This document shows positions 24,721 through 37,129 of a stretch of 64,000 nucleotides of DNA, piece by piece. Each line of letters begins with the position of its first letter. Within the stretch, counting starts at the first letter, position 1. The notes under the pieces were generated by a model. The model was not told where the DNA came from and searched no databases. It saw nothing but the letters and a program-made list of their open reading frames with translations. Location: NCBI RefSeq assembly GCF_028389875.1, contig NC_084671.1, positions 25,017,083 through 25,081,082 on the forward strand, in the 5' to 3' direction. The stretch is from Rhea pennata. Lineage: Eukaryota; Chordata; Aves; Rheiformes; Rheidae. The translations under genes and the position numbers were made by a program.

Positions 24721-26210
24721 TAATAAGTTGTACTGAGAATTACTCTGGCCTGGAGTAATGCCAGCAGGATCTTCAAAGACATGAAAGTGTATGATTTGCA
24801 TACTCTTATTTCCTTTTAAACATCACTTGATCTTTGTGTTTAAGAAAGAAGTTGATGTCTATTTTCTCAGATAAAGTTTACAGCTTTTTGGATGTTTGTG
24901 TGGTTCTGTGTGCCATTTTTCTTTAAGTTACCTTAAGATGGTATCAAGTGAGACAAAGATTTTTTTTTTGGCCTGGTCATGCTTCTAACTCAGTGCTATG
25001 CAAGCAAAATCACCAGGTAGGAGGCTATAGCTATTGTATTCCTGATTCTTCAGTGCTGACAGCTGGACTTCAGTTTAGACATCTCTTCTCTGTGGTTGAA
25101 CTGATAAGCTCCCAAATTTCTCTGTTTATTCAACCCTGGGCAGCTAAGGAATCATATTATGGATCAAGCAATAGGATCTTGCTTACCTCGAGTTGTGTAA
25201 TCCCTACCATATGGAGTGGATATTAGTTAATAGGTAAGCAGATACACAGGGCATTTTTCAAGCCTGTGAACAGCTGAGGAAGGTATGACCTAGTCTAACC
25301 ACACCTGCTGCTCCTGCCTGGTCACAGTTCTGCTGTGCTGGGTTTTCTTCTGCAAGACCTTTTCCCCTTTTCGTCACCTTGTGAAATTGGAGGAATGGGG
25401 TGTGATGAGTTACTGCAATTCCTTTGCCTCTTTCACAGAGGAGTGCTATCTAAGCTGAAGTCTAGTTTTCAGTACAGAAGTAACTGAAGAGAAATGCTCT
25501 TGAAAACACCTTCTTTGGACAGCAGTTTCTTACTTGGAAAGATGAGGAAGAAAGTGAGCTTGAAGTTGGCTGTCTTGTCCCCTAGTTAGACTAAACTCAA
25601 ATAAGATGCGAGGATGCAAAGTTGTGCTGTACCAAGGAGCTTGAATTCACTTCCTGAACTCATGAGCAAGAGAGAGCTTTTTGTAGTCCCATGTCTGAAA
25701 ATCATCCTTCCCATGTTCTTCATTTGACCACTGACTTCAGATCTGATGCGGTCTGCCTTTAAGAGTTGTTTTTGACTGCAAACCCTGTAAGTTGATTTTC
25801 TGTTTCTATAACGTCAGCAAGAGTCCAGAGAGCAGATCACCCTCCAGGGCAACTGTGTGAGAGGCAGCTACTAAAGGTCAGTAGAGGGAAGTGGAGCAGG
25901 GAAGTCCTGACACATTTTATGCAGGAGGAGGTCCTGGAATGCAGGACTCCACATCAGTCACTGCCTTGCACCTCCCATTTCTCACATACCCTTTCCTTCA
26001 AAGTATTCCTTGAGTTAACAGTGTGGTTAACAGTGGTTACAGAATGGTAACGGTCTGATTAAACAAAAAAAACATATGGTTCTAAAAATAGAGTAAATGA
26101 TCAGATTTTGTATAAGGCAAACAAGCCGTGTAGTTCATCAAGTTCCCTCTGACCCCCAACATCATTGCTGCTGCATGCTTGGACTTTCCTCGTCCTATTG
26201 GCAATGATTA

Positions 26211-26265
26211 CAGGAGAGAGGGAGAGAGAGCAGGTGAGAGAGAGAGAGGGGGAGGGAGAATGAGA
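26211..26265. repeat. (GA)n purine tract
   Basis: Imperfect GA/GGGA repeat of about 50 bp on the + strand, a polypurine tract. It is a simple repeat with no other signal nearby. Confidence 0.85.
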
Positions 26266-29140
26266 ATTGACTTGGTATTATAAAGCAAGCAAGAAGATAC
26301 TCCTGCTTTTGTTAAAAAGTAATCAGATATCTAACAATGCATGCCTTCTATCTGCTAAAGTCAAAAATGTAGTGAAGCAAAATACTCTGTTTTGAAGTGG
26401 CCAGCAGAGGGAGTATTGCAATGCAATACTCTTCAAATAGCAGGGAAGTTGTTTGAGTCTGAATTTTAGTTTTTGCATTCCAAGTTTTATTTGATATGAT
26501 TAATTGCTTTATTGACTAAAACAAATGATCTTTCTATGTTCCAGAACACTAGGAGTATTAACTATTGGTACAATTTAATATTTTACATTTCAGGAGTGAC
26601 CTACATAGTACTTTTGCTAAAATCTCGGATTTCATTTAGTGCCAGTGAACTGTAGCTTTTAAGTGTACCTATGCAAATAATCCTTGCTAATATTTTCTTA
26701 TCTGCTTTGATAAAAAATATCTGCATTGTATTTCTGATGCAAATAGTTTACAAAACTTAATGGAAGAAATAAATCACAAATGCAAAACACTGGGAGCCAT
26801 GAACTTTTCTGATTTGTGCAATCACATTGTACCAAGAAATTCTTGCACATTTATCATCTACATAGCACAGTAAATTTTTATGCCTCTTCACTGGCTTGCC
26901 ACCTCGTCTGCTGGGCAGTCCTTTTACTGGTGCAAAACTTGTTCTGTAGCACAGTAAGGGACTGGAATGCATCTTGTATTTGTTAAAGGGAGTGTTTATT
27001 TCTCTACACAAGCTGTGTCAGACCAGGGACGTCATCCCAGCCTCTAGATGGCACCCAGATTACATACCTTGTTTTATCTTGGCCAACGTTTCTGCTAGGT
27101 TGTATGTGGTATTAGGGGTATTAATGTTGGCGGGGGGGAGAGAAAATGTTTTGGCATTGGGCTATAAAATGTTTTCAGGTTTGGAACTGGTTTCCTGAAA
27201 GAAATCAAAGGAACTGCATAGTCCCTCTTTTAGAGTGCAGCAGGCCACCAGCTTGTGTCCATGGGGACAGTTGGCCATCTTCATTACTGAGTTCCTACTT
27301 GCCTGAGCAGTTTTTGTCTTAGTTTATTGCCATCCATAAATTTGTGTTTGGAACACAGTTGAAGAGGCAGTGCTGTTACTGCTGAAGAGCTGCTCCTCTG
27401 CTCATTGCTGTGTAAGCCAACTGCTACCTAGTTCACGCCGTGCGATCATTTTGTGAAATGCTAGTCTCCACTGCCTTAATGCTGGTCATTTCTGTTCTGG
27501 TGATAGTGGGATTTGACATTACTGAAGAGCTCAATTACATGTATCACTGATTGCATACAGTAAAGGACATGTTTTTCTGCTGGCTACATGACTTGTGTTG
27601 CAGTTACATTGCAATTTGGTTGGGCTTAACTGTGTGAAAGTGATTTCTGGGCTTGATTTGAAGCATTGAACCTCCCTCCCCCATTCAGTTTTTATTTTCA
27701 TTCTTTTGTCAAGAGAAAATACCAATCTTTGTATTCTTAGCCCCCTCAGAGATGTCTCAAGTGTTGAACATTGGATAAGTACAGGAGAGAATGGTAAAAA
27801 TGTTCTTAGGAAATACTTTCAGAATTGAGACAGATCTCCCTTCTCTCTCCAACATTTTATTTGCTGCAAATCTATTCATCCTCCTCTATTTCCTTGGTTT
27901 ACCACAGCTTCCCTGTGGAAATAACCTTGTTTTCCTAGTGCCTTCCCTCTTCCAATTTACCTTCTATGTTTTGGGGTCTGGAATTAGAAGCTCTGTGATA
28001 TATGCTTTGTTGTGATTTGAAATTTGACTTCCAGTAGAAGGACGGACTCCTCTGTGACAGAACTCTCTGATGGATATGACACATGATTAAGGCCAAGGGT
28101 TCTTGTGTTCTAATTTGACTGCTGCTGTTCAGTTGTGGGTTTTTAGAAATGTGTTTCACTACTTATTACCTCAGTTTTCACATTTTGAAATGTGCTGATC
28201 ATTCAGGTGATGGCCTTATCAAAACCTGGTGAGATAGGTGTCCTGCATTACAGTTAAAAGGCTACCATTCATATAGCCCTTAATTCTAGATGTTAATAGA
28301 CTGACGTTGTAGTCAGCTAAATATCTGTATTAGTTACATTTGTAGAATTTCTGACTGTAGCCGTACTTGAAGCCAACAGAGAGCAAGTACTGTTTTTACC
28401 TCAGCAAGACTTGCTGTGATTTCATTTTCTACTTTTGACTTGAGAAATATCCAGACTTCATTCTGATGGTTAAAGAGAAAAAGACTCAGACTCTCTGAAT
28501 GTAGCTATTTGGTACAAAGACATTTTCTAGTATTAAATGTATGGTTTTGATCTTTCTCCTCTCAGCCACTGATGTGCATGTGCTCTGATAGTTAGGATGT
28601 GTAGTGCTCCTGATATAAACCTTCTCTAAAATACAATAAAAAATTTCTTTTACCTTTGCTTCAGGCTGTAATGTGAATACTCTCCAGTTATCTAAGTGCA
28701 GAACAGTTCTGCAGGTATTTGTACTGCTTTTTTATAATTTGAACAGTAACAATTATGTCTCTGGTTTATAGTGTAAACCTCCTGTCTGGATTTGAAGACG
28801 GATTCATGAGAATTTTTAAATCTACTGACAAAGAACAATTTCCTTCTGACTTACCTGAATGTGAAACGTAGCTTGGGACTGCACTTTGAAAAATGTGCCC
28901 AAAAGTCATATTTCAGCTTCTGCATAAATAAAAATAAAAATCAAAAAGCTTTAGTTAAGAAGCATTTAGAAACAAAAATGAAGAAATAGAAGTAGGAAGA
29001 CATCAATAACTAAAATGGCAAGTAACTTCCAAAGTCATCAGTGTATCATAAATGCACTGTGTTTTAAGTCATTTTTCTAATAATCCCTACTATCATGCAG
29101 CATGTTCATAGTTAACTAATTCTTTTCTTTTTGTTCATAG

Positions 29141-32100
29141 ACCCCAGAGCCGGCTGAAAACTATGTCAGTGAAGGAGAGTTGGAAGATGATCTAAGCTCT
29201 TCCATCCCAAGCGCAACAGAGCTGGAGTTACGTGGATCCAACCAAGAAACAGATGAAGATTATTTTGAGACCCTATCACATCAGAGTGATTCTTTGTCAG
29301 ATGTAAAAACTGAGCCTTATGAGAGTGCATCAGACACAGAATCTGTTGCCAGTGATGTAACTGGGGAAACTTGCTTGGATTCAAACTGCATTTCTGCTGA
29401 AAAAAAAGATCTATGCTGTACTCTTCCTAAAGCAAAGGCAGAAACAACACTTTATGAGTTTAGGTACTCAAAACAACCAGAATTTAGCCAGTGGGTGGAG
29501 TTAGAAGTGTCTTCCAAAATAAAAGTAGCACCAAGGAAAAATGAATTTTGCATACAAATGGCGAAGTCAGAATGTGAAAAAGTGGGAGATGAAGAGCAAA
29601 CATTAACTAGTGGTATTTCTAACACGGAGAACCAAGTGAATGAACAGGGCATTGTATCAAAGACAGACAGAAAGTTGGTAGCAGAAGGACTGCAAATGAA
29701 AGCAGAGTTTAAAAGCAGTAAAGTGCAATCCTATACCAACTCAATACCTGCTGAAGATGCTATTACAAGACAAAAGAAACAGCCTGCAGTATTAAGTATT
29801 TCTTGTTTCAAAGCAAACTCAGAAAGTTGTTTGATTTTTCCTAAGGTACAGAAACTTTCTTTCCAGTCAGATGCAGCACCAAGCTGTAGTTTGCCTAATA
29901 TTCATTTTGAAACAAATGGAACTTACCATAAAAGATACACTGAGGCATCTGACTATAACTATGAACTAGATGCTATGTCCAATATAAAATACAATAAGGG
30001 GAATTCAGTTAACAGTGAGGAAATCACGGGTAAAAGGATAAAACAAGAAAGTACTGAGGCCACGCTGACAACAGATTCATTCTTTTACCAGAGCCACCTC
30101 AAATCAAAATCTCAGCCACCACTCACAAGGTCAGAGATTGCAGAAAGTAAAACATGGCATAGTGTACCTGAAAATATAAGTGCTCAAGGCAAGAGAGAGT
30201 ACCTGGGGAACTGTTGTCATCTGACAGACAAATTTAGATGGTCATGTTCCAGAATACATCTTCAAGAGCTGGATTTTGAATACACTTGGAAGAACTTAGG
30301 AAGGGTAGCTGTCAGCCCTGAAAAAGCAGTAAAAGTAGATGGCAAATCTAACATAAATAGATCCCTTAATACCAGCATAGACTTAAATGAGGGTCGATTT
30401 TCTCAACCAGCAGGTTCTCACCAATATGTTTATTTTAATTTGCAGTCTAAATCAGACACATGTGACCTTAGCCCAGAAGCAGCAGGTACATGTGATGATA
30501 GCTTATCTTCAGCACAGATAGATGCTTGTGAGTGTAATCCAAAAGAAAAAGAGACTTCATCTGCCATGGCTTGTGAGCCAGTGATAATACATGTGGAAGA
30601 ACTAATAAAAAAAGGTCAATATGAATCAGAGAGGTATCTGGAAACACACAGATTCCCTTGTGATATTAATGTTGAATCTGACATTGGTGACACTGAGAAC
30701 CCAGCAGCCTACCTTGTAGATTTTCCTGATGTTGTAGAAAATACAGGTTGGGATTGTTCTGTGAACTATGTTTCCACTGGTAGAACACAGCAGAACACTT
30801 TGGAGGACGATAGCCTTGATTCTATTTTGTCAGGTATAGAAGTCATGGTAGGGAAAAGAGGGTTAGAGGATCCTTCTAATGTTGGCTTTGATTGGAAAGT
30901 CGTGGAAACTACATTGCAACCAGGTGGCAGTAACACTAGGGCAGAGCACAAAGATTCAATGCAACAAAGTACGAGTTGCAAAACTGGTGCCTTAAATAGT
31001 CACTCTGAGCCAGTAACAAATGAACATCTTGCTTTTCAAGGAAGGGATGAAGACAGTGTCTTTGCTCTTGAAATGACTCCCAGATCAGATTATATACACC
31101 AGGGAAGACATTTAACGAATATTCCAGAGTTAAAGCCTGCCTTGATTATAATATCTGTAGAGCAGAAAGGATTACAGTCCAAGACACTGAATGATGACCT
31201 TTCTACTGAAACAGTAACTGGAACACTGAGAGACCTAGTGAGCAAGGATTTGGTGTCTCCTCATATTGTCAGCAAAGCTCATGACAATCCAGAAAGAGTT
31301 CTGAGTGAATGCTATAGCTGTGAAGAAGAAATTCTGCCCATCCACCCCTTTCCTAGCAGTGCAGAGGTACTCCCTGCTTGGGATACAGCTGAAGAAAAAT
31401 CAGAAGTTTCACAACAGCAATTAGAGAAAACAGATCTGATTTCATCTTTAGACTTCAGCTGTTGTAATTCCACAGTAACAAGTGGAAAGGTGGAATCTAG
31501 GAGAGTTACTGTACCCTTGGGCAGTGATATACTTGTTACAGAAGACCGAGCAGATAAATGTGATGAAGCACGCTTGAAATCACATAGCAGAACTGCCATT
31601 ACAACTTCTGAGGTGGGGCTTCACGGAACAAGAATAGATTTTGAGTTAGAAACAGAGCAGTTGAAAAAGTCGTGGGCTGAAACAAGGGATGGCCAGGTGA
31701 CTAAGGAAGAGGAATTCAAAGAATATCAAGGTAGAGATGAAGACAAATATATAACCCTTGCATTAACACTGGAGAAGGATAGTGTAAGCAATCTGTGTCA
31801 GGGAAATGGTGCTGATGATGACTTCCAAGGGCCCAGCATCACCTCCAAACAAGAAACAGGCAAGCAAGGAACCAAAGGCTGTAATGGTTCAAAGGAACAA
31901 ATAAATATTTGTGAAGATTGTTCTACTAGAGAAAAAAAAGAGGCGTGTTCTATGGAAGACACAGCCAGCTCTAGCAAAGACAGTGCACTGAATCTGGATG
32001 TGTCTGATGTTTTTAACTATTCTGTGAAAAGGGAGACCCATAACGCCTGCAGGCTAGGCCTAGATAATATAAGTACCTGCAGCACTAACAGTGAGGAGAT

Positions 32101-33589
32101 GGATGAGAGCCCCTACCACACCCTGGGAAGTAACAGCAGTCTCCATAAAGCCGTGCAAAAACTAACGAAGAATGGGAATACTGGGAAATCTCCCAGGTTT
32201 TCAGTTTTCTCAAAAATGACATCTTTCAGGAAAACAAAGCTTACCACAGCAGAAAATCAAGGAAGCAGCAGTTTCTTTGGTAGCAAGGCAAAAACAGAAG
32301 AACTGGATGCTGGGAGAGAGGATGAAGACACTGAAAGTTTACAATCTTTTAAAAGCTTTTCATCTGGGTTTGGTTACCACAGGAAGGAAAGCTATGCCTC
32401 TGAATATTCTGATGATGATGATTTATTCTATGAGAGACCTGCAGGACTATTCAACAGAATGAGCCTGAGGAAGGCTTCTGGCTCTGGTCGGATACTGATG
32501 GAAGATATAGATACAAATTCTACTTCTCCCACACTGGCCACTGTCAAATATGCAGATGGACACATTTCAGCTTCATCTGTAAACAATGACAGTGAACCTT
32601 TGGAATACCCACGAATTCGAAAATCCTTCCTTGAAAATGAAAACAAAAGAAGCAAAAAGCCTGAGGGCAAGAAGTTCAGGACAAGGCTGGCCTTGGCACA
32701 CAAATCCCTTTCAAACTTATTTGAATCCAAATCTCCAGAAAAAGAAAACACTGAGCAAAGCTCAAGAGTATTGCTGAAATATGAAAGGGAGAAAGTGAAA
32801 CTCCGCCAGAGCACCTGGAAAGCTTTTCTAAAAAGCAAGGAGGCAGATGGACTAAAAAGGCCTGTCTTGGCAAGCTTATCACCCACACCGGAGAGTCTTA
32901 ACACAAGTAGGGACCATGTGATGAGAACATCGGTAGAGAGACAGGATACCTCCAGTGGACAAGCGTTTTTGAAAGCAGGAACAGCTGATGACTCCTTGAC
33001 AGATGCCAACTCTTCTGACCCGTCTGTGGAGCCTGTTGATGGAGTCAATCATATGTTGATTCCTTCACCAACAGATATGTGGAGGAAACGAATGCAGTCC
33101 CATGACTTGGGCATGAAATACTCACAGAGTTCAGACTGTGATGAACAAAAGGAGGCCCTGGGCAACAACTTAAATGCTTCTCTAGAGGAATATTGGATGA
33201 AATCTCCATTTAGTCCCAGTGACTTGCAGTTGCCTTTTAATCAGTCAAGTCCATCATGTCCACAGCTCTCAAGTTATGAAGGTAAAGATATGCCATGTAG
33301 GCCCATGAGTCCTAAACCACAGAGCCCACGGTCCACTTCTCAGTGCAAGAGCTTTCGTTATCCTGGAAGAATATGTGCCACTTCAATGATCTCTCTTGGG
33401 AACAGTGCTGCAATTGACAGCAGTTTGGAAGCGCCTGAGAGACCAAAGACACTGAAACCCAGAGGTAGTCTTTTACTTTCTGTACACTCGTTGGACAATG
33501 AATACCAGAAGGATGACAGTGGGATAAGCAGTCAGTCCCAGATCAGCTTAAACACAGCCTCTTCCGTTAGTGACATACTCAGAGATGAG
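29141..33589 (+). CDS. ARHGEF4: ARHGEF4 (ASEF) giant N-terminal exon, internal
   Basis: One uninterrupted 4449-nt frame encodes 1483 residues between a strong acceptor (branch-like TTAACTAAT, T-rich tract, TAG) and a consensus donor (GAG|GTGAGT); both borders are phase 0. No in-frame ATG lies near the start, so this is an internal exon, beginning TPEPAENYVSEGELEDD. The protein is mostly disordered: an acidic Ser-rich start (about residues 35-76), two psi-K-x-E words (VKTE, IKQE), a YSDDDDLFYERP patch and an RKAS basophilic site (about 1085-1113), a basic stretch about 1169-1194 (KKFRTRLALAHKSLSNLF), and a conserved-looking C-terminal end with DSGISS at 1459-1464. I see no catalytic fold. It joins in frame to the exon at 38472, whose sequence identifies an ASEF-type Rho GEF. 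Assignment to ARHGEF4 over its paralogue SPATA13 depends on those later exons. The long arm probably regulates or localises the GEF; its precise role is not known to me. Confidence 0.9.
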
Positions 33590-34046
33590 GTGAGTTAATG
33601 TCTGTGAATGATCGGTTGGTGGTTTGCAGAGTCTTTTCTCTTAATGTGGTTAAGGAATTCCAGTGAAACTCTGTTAAAAGATGACTGAACATACTGATTA
33701 GATTGGTGCATAAAGGTGCCTCTTTGTCTAAGATAGGATGCACTAGTGCTAATGCATAATATGCTTCAGACAGACTGCACAGACGGCACTGCTATTTCTT
33801 AAGGCTGAGCCTTTAGCTGGATCTCACACCTCTAAAACAAGGCAGAACTGAGCCTCATGACTTTGTAGTAAGTAAGTTTCTGAGAACGAAAAGCAAGATC
33901 GGTTCCCATCGCTAGCAGCCACTTTTTAGAAGTAAAATCCTTTTTTTTAGACAGTGAGCAGCTATCTTTCAAAATACACAAGCATTTTACAGTTACCACA
34001 GCTGTCTATTGATTGCCACTACAGTCCTGTCACACTTTTCCTGCTA

Positions 34047-34047
<1 letters not shown>

Positions 34048-34085
<38 letters not shown>

Positions 34086-34095
34086 AAAAAAAAAA
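34048..34095. repeat. A36 tract with interrupted extension
   Basis: An uninterrupted run of about 36 A, a GG, then nine or ten more A. It is long for a bird genome, where L1-type poly-A retroposition is rare. The left flank is not a recognisable retro-copy. Confidence 0.9.
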
Positions 34096-34669
34096 TCCAT
34101 AGACTCTCTCTGGGTTTTCTTTTGATGTTGTAGTGTACTCTAATCTTGGTAACCAATTAGTTTACTTATGATTGACTGGATTTCACAGAGTATATATTCA
34201 GTAAAGACTTCTCAATTGATTTAGGCCATTAAAAACAGAGACTTCCTCTATCAGGTGGCTCTTTTATCCCAGAGAGGATTTCCCAAGTTGTTAGTAGGCC
34301 AAGTGCAAATCACCAGAGAGTGACTGAGATTGGCCTCAGTGAACTGAGGCTTCTCATGCTACCTTTTCAATATTGCTGATGAGTTTTGACATTAAGAAAC
34401 AGGCAAGACAGTTTTGTTGAACAGATTTTCAAAAGTGGCAGTTGAGAGAGGATGTAAGATTTTCTATCTGGTGCGCTACCCCAAACAGACACTTCAGAAA
34501 GCTCATGAATCTAGAATTTCTTGATCAATTCTGCAGCTAAAGGCTGGTTGTGTTAAACTCAAATGGACCTTTGCACAGCTTTTGCTGGTTAGAAATGCTT
34601 TCCCAGGCTTAAGATACCCACCCCAAAATGGTCTTAGCCTACCCTTACTCCTTCCTTATTTGATGTTTT

Positions 34670-35072
34670 CTATAGAAACAAAGAAGTGTTGGTTGGAAAG
34701 GACCTCAGGAGGTCATCTAGTCCAATTTCCTTCTTCAGGCAGGACTAGTGGCAACGCTGCATAGACAAAGCCATGGCTTGTCTAATGAAGTCTTGAAAGC
34801 ATCCAAGGATGGAGAGCCTACCCTCTCTCTGGACAAGCTGTTCCTGAGGAAACTTTTTTTTGTAATGCCCAACCAGAATTATCCAAACTGCAGTTTCTGA
34901 CAATTGTACCTTTTTATATTGCCTTGCACTACTAAGAAGATTTTGGATCCATCATCTATGTAAATACTCTTCCAATTGTTGTAGACTGCTGTTACATTGC
35001 TTTTAGTTCCTCTTCATCAGCTTGAACAAGCCAAGCTCCCTTAACCTCTCCTCACATATTTCCAATGAAAGG
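34670..35072 (-). mobile_element. CR1 LINE fragment, old
   Basis: The left end carries the CR1 3' block (a diverged TTGGAAAGGACCTC...GGTCATCTAGTCCAA), and homology continues to a LINE-coding remnant near 35030-35070 (reverse complement of the CR1 region before the 3' end). Orientation is minus, inside the + strand gene. Many substitutions and a gap of several hundred bases relative to the 726-1433 copy mark it as old. Confidence 0.85.
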
Positions 35073-35079
35073 CTTTTTT

Positions 35080-35101
35080 AAAAAAAAAAAAAAAAAAAAA
35101 A
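35080..35101. repeat. A22 homopolymer beside CR1
   Basis: T6 followed by A22, directly at the 5' border of the minus-strand CR1 piece. It is probably a microsatellite seeded at the insertion border. Confidence 0.85.
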
Positions 35102-36704
35102 GCTAATGCTGTGTGGACTCTGAAGAAGCACGTGGGTGGCAACATCAGAAGTGAGGGTTGTAGCACTGGAATAGCTATGGGTGAAGGGAGGAAGAGAATT
35201 TGCCTTATTGCTTTTTGTCCCCTGAGTTACTTGAGTGATTCTTTTGTTTTCATGGGCATCAATTTAATGTACAAACTTTATTACTGAACACCACATTGCA
35301 ATCGAGACCTGCAGTGTTACACCAACCTAGGAAAGTGCAAGACACTTGGATTAAACAAGGTACTCTTAACACATTTTCAACAGATGAAGCCTCTCAGAGG
35401 ATGAATAAAATCACTGACCTGTAAATACCCAAATACCTAGGTACTCAAAAAAGTATCTAGAAAAGAATGGAGAGAAGAGGCATGTGTAAAGCCTTGAATA
35501 GACAAATTCACATCTTAGAATGCAACCATTAGGAGCAAAGAAATAATTATTTAAATTGATAGTTAAATTAAGTACTTTAAGGAAAATGATGAAAAATTTA
35601 GATGGTATGTAAGTCCCATGAAAATGGTTGAATTTTACTGATTCTTCTGGGGGCTTCAAAATATGATACCAGAAATTGGTTAAATGCAGCTAGAGCCTAG
35701 AAATTAATGTAACTGTCCCAGCTTTCAGGACACAACATCTAATCTATTAAGGCAGATAAGGCTTTTGTTTATTCCCAAGGTAGATTTATTTGACGTTGTG
35801 AAATGAAGTAGAACTGTACCTAATTCTGTAGCCAGTGGCTTTTGATGAGTAAAGCCATTTTTATCAGGTACTTCTGAAAATACAGCAGAGGCACTGAGCA
35901 AAGTATGTTTGCAGTCTTAAATCTTTCCAACATAGGTTTAACTATTATCTAAACACAAGGATGACCTTCCTTATGTATAGTGCTAACCCAAAAGGTCATA
36001 AAATTAAGCTTAATGGTGGATTAAAAGAAAAATTATTTTATGTTCCACATTGTTACAGGGGATGACTTGATGGCATGCTAAAAAAATGCATAACTGTGGA
36101 GTTCTTTGAGCTCAGATCCCTGCATGCACTCTACTGGGGAGATATGCATATGTTCCCCAAGCCCCCAGCCAGATATTCTGGAGGTCAGAAAATCCAGGAG
36201 ATTTTGCTTCACAGTGCTTCACATTTGCTTCCTGATGAGTCTTTGAGACTCAGGGTTGGCCTATGTCCTACCATGAACACCAGGCATAGAAATCAATGAG
36301 CCTTCAGAGAGCCTTCACTCAACAGACTGCCTCATAAGAAAGATGGGCAGAGATGGGAAAGTGATTAGGAAAGAAGAAAAGGGATAAAGTATCTTCAAAA
36401 AAGGGCCCATTTTTATTCCAGTCTAAGAAACAAAATCTTCTGTGCCCTCATAATGGTCCAGTGGGAATCTTTCCCGAATTGCCCTTCTTCACAACAAAGA
36501 TCTTCTTGAAGCAAGCCCAATATACAGTTAACAAACAGTATCTGAATTTCACCTTAAGTAAATACTTAGTTTACCAATTTCTCTTCCCAGTACCTTACAC
36601 TGCACTGAGTTTGACCTTAGAGTCTTTCTTCATTCTCTAAATGATGGAAAGGGCTTGACCTTTTACTGAGATTTAACGGAATCTTTCATACACTTCAGCA
36701 CTGA

Positions 36705-37129
36705 CTGGTTTGTCTTATGTGCTGCGAGGAGGAGACACAGCAATACACCCAGGCAGTATGCACGCTTATTTGATCTGGACCCCTGCTCCACAGACCCAGG
36801 ATTGTTTACAGAACAGCAGCGTCGTGCTCAGTTCACTGGGGTTAGTTGAGATTTTAGTCAGTGGCTGCACAAGACTTCAGTACGCAAGCGCTCACATCTG
36901 GCTGCCACACCGGGGAGCCTCACACAGCAACCTGCCCACAGCAGCGAGCAGCAGCAGAACGATCGCTTCCCCGCGCAGCAGCCCGATTTCTCTGTGAAGC
37001 TTTGCCCACGTATGGATGTCCCTTCTTCCCCTTCAGTTTGGAAACTGTAAATTTGGGTGCATGTGGCTCTGTGCATGAGCAGGACTGAAAAGGTCCTACC
37101 CTTTACTGCATCCCCACAGTTTGGTGAGT
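36705..37129 (+). promoter_or_regulatory. CpG/GC-rich intronic patch with donor, possible alternative first exon
   Basis: From about 36820 to 37015 there are about ten CpGs (words such as GCGTCG, CGCAAGCGC, ACGATCGC, CCGCGC) in otherwise CpG-poor intron. The patch is followed by a strong donor-like TTTG|GTGAGT, the exon end being 37123. The position, about 1.3 kb upstream of exon 2, suits an alternative promoter for a short ASEF form, whose mammalian counterpart has its own first exon. None of the short frames here resembles that mammalian first exon, so this is a candidate only. Confidence 0.3.

Larger units (their letters stand above)
23641..29140. other. Non-coding span before the giant exon
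   Basis: No coding exon recognised apart from the regulatory candidate listed separately. The final 29 bases are the splice acceptor of the giant exon: a TTAACTAAT branch-point-like word at about 29112-29120, a T-rich tract, and TAG ending at 29140. The acceptor TAG would itself be an in-frame stop, so at least one upstream coding exon ending in phase 0 must exist, either unrecognised in this window or left of it. Confidence 0.6.

Noticed and set aside
29180..29182. TTG at 29180 as the start codon of the giant frame
   Set aside because: The frame is open back to the splice acceptor at 29140, and no ATG is present near the start. The exon is internal, not the start of translation.
32428..33048. 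206-residue minus-strand open frame inside the giant exon
   Set aside because: It lies antisense to the conserved-looking coding frame, has a hydrophobic composition from complementing Lys/Glu/Ser codons, and has no promoter or splice context. It is a shadow of the real exon.
36710..36997. 95-codon + strand frame in the CpG patch as the short-ASEF first exon
   Set aside because: It does not resemble the mammalian first exon, and the frame stops before the donor-like site at 37123.
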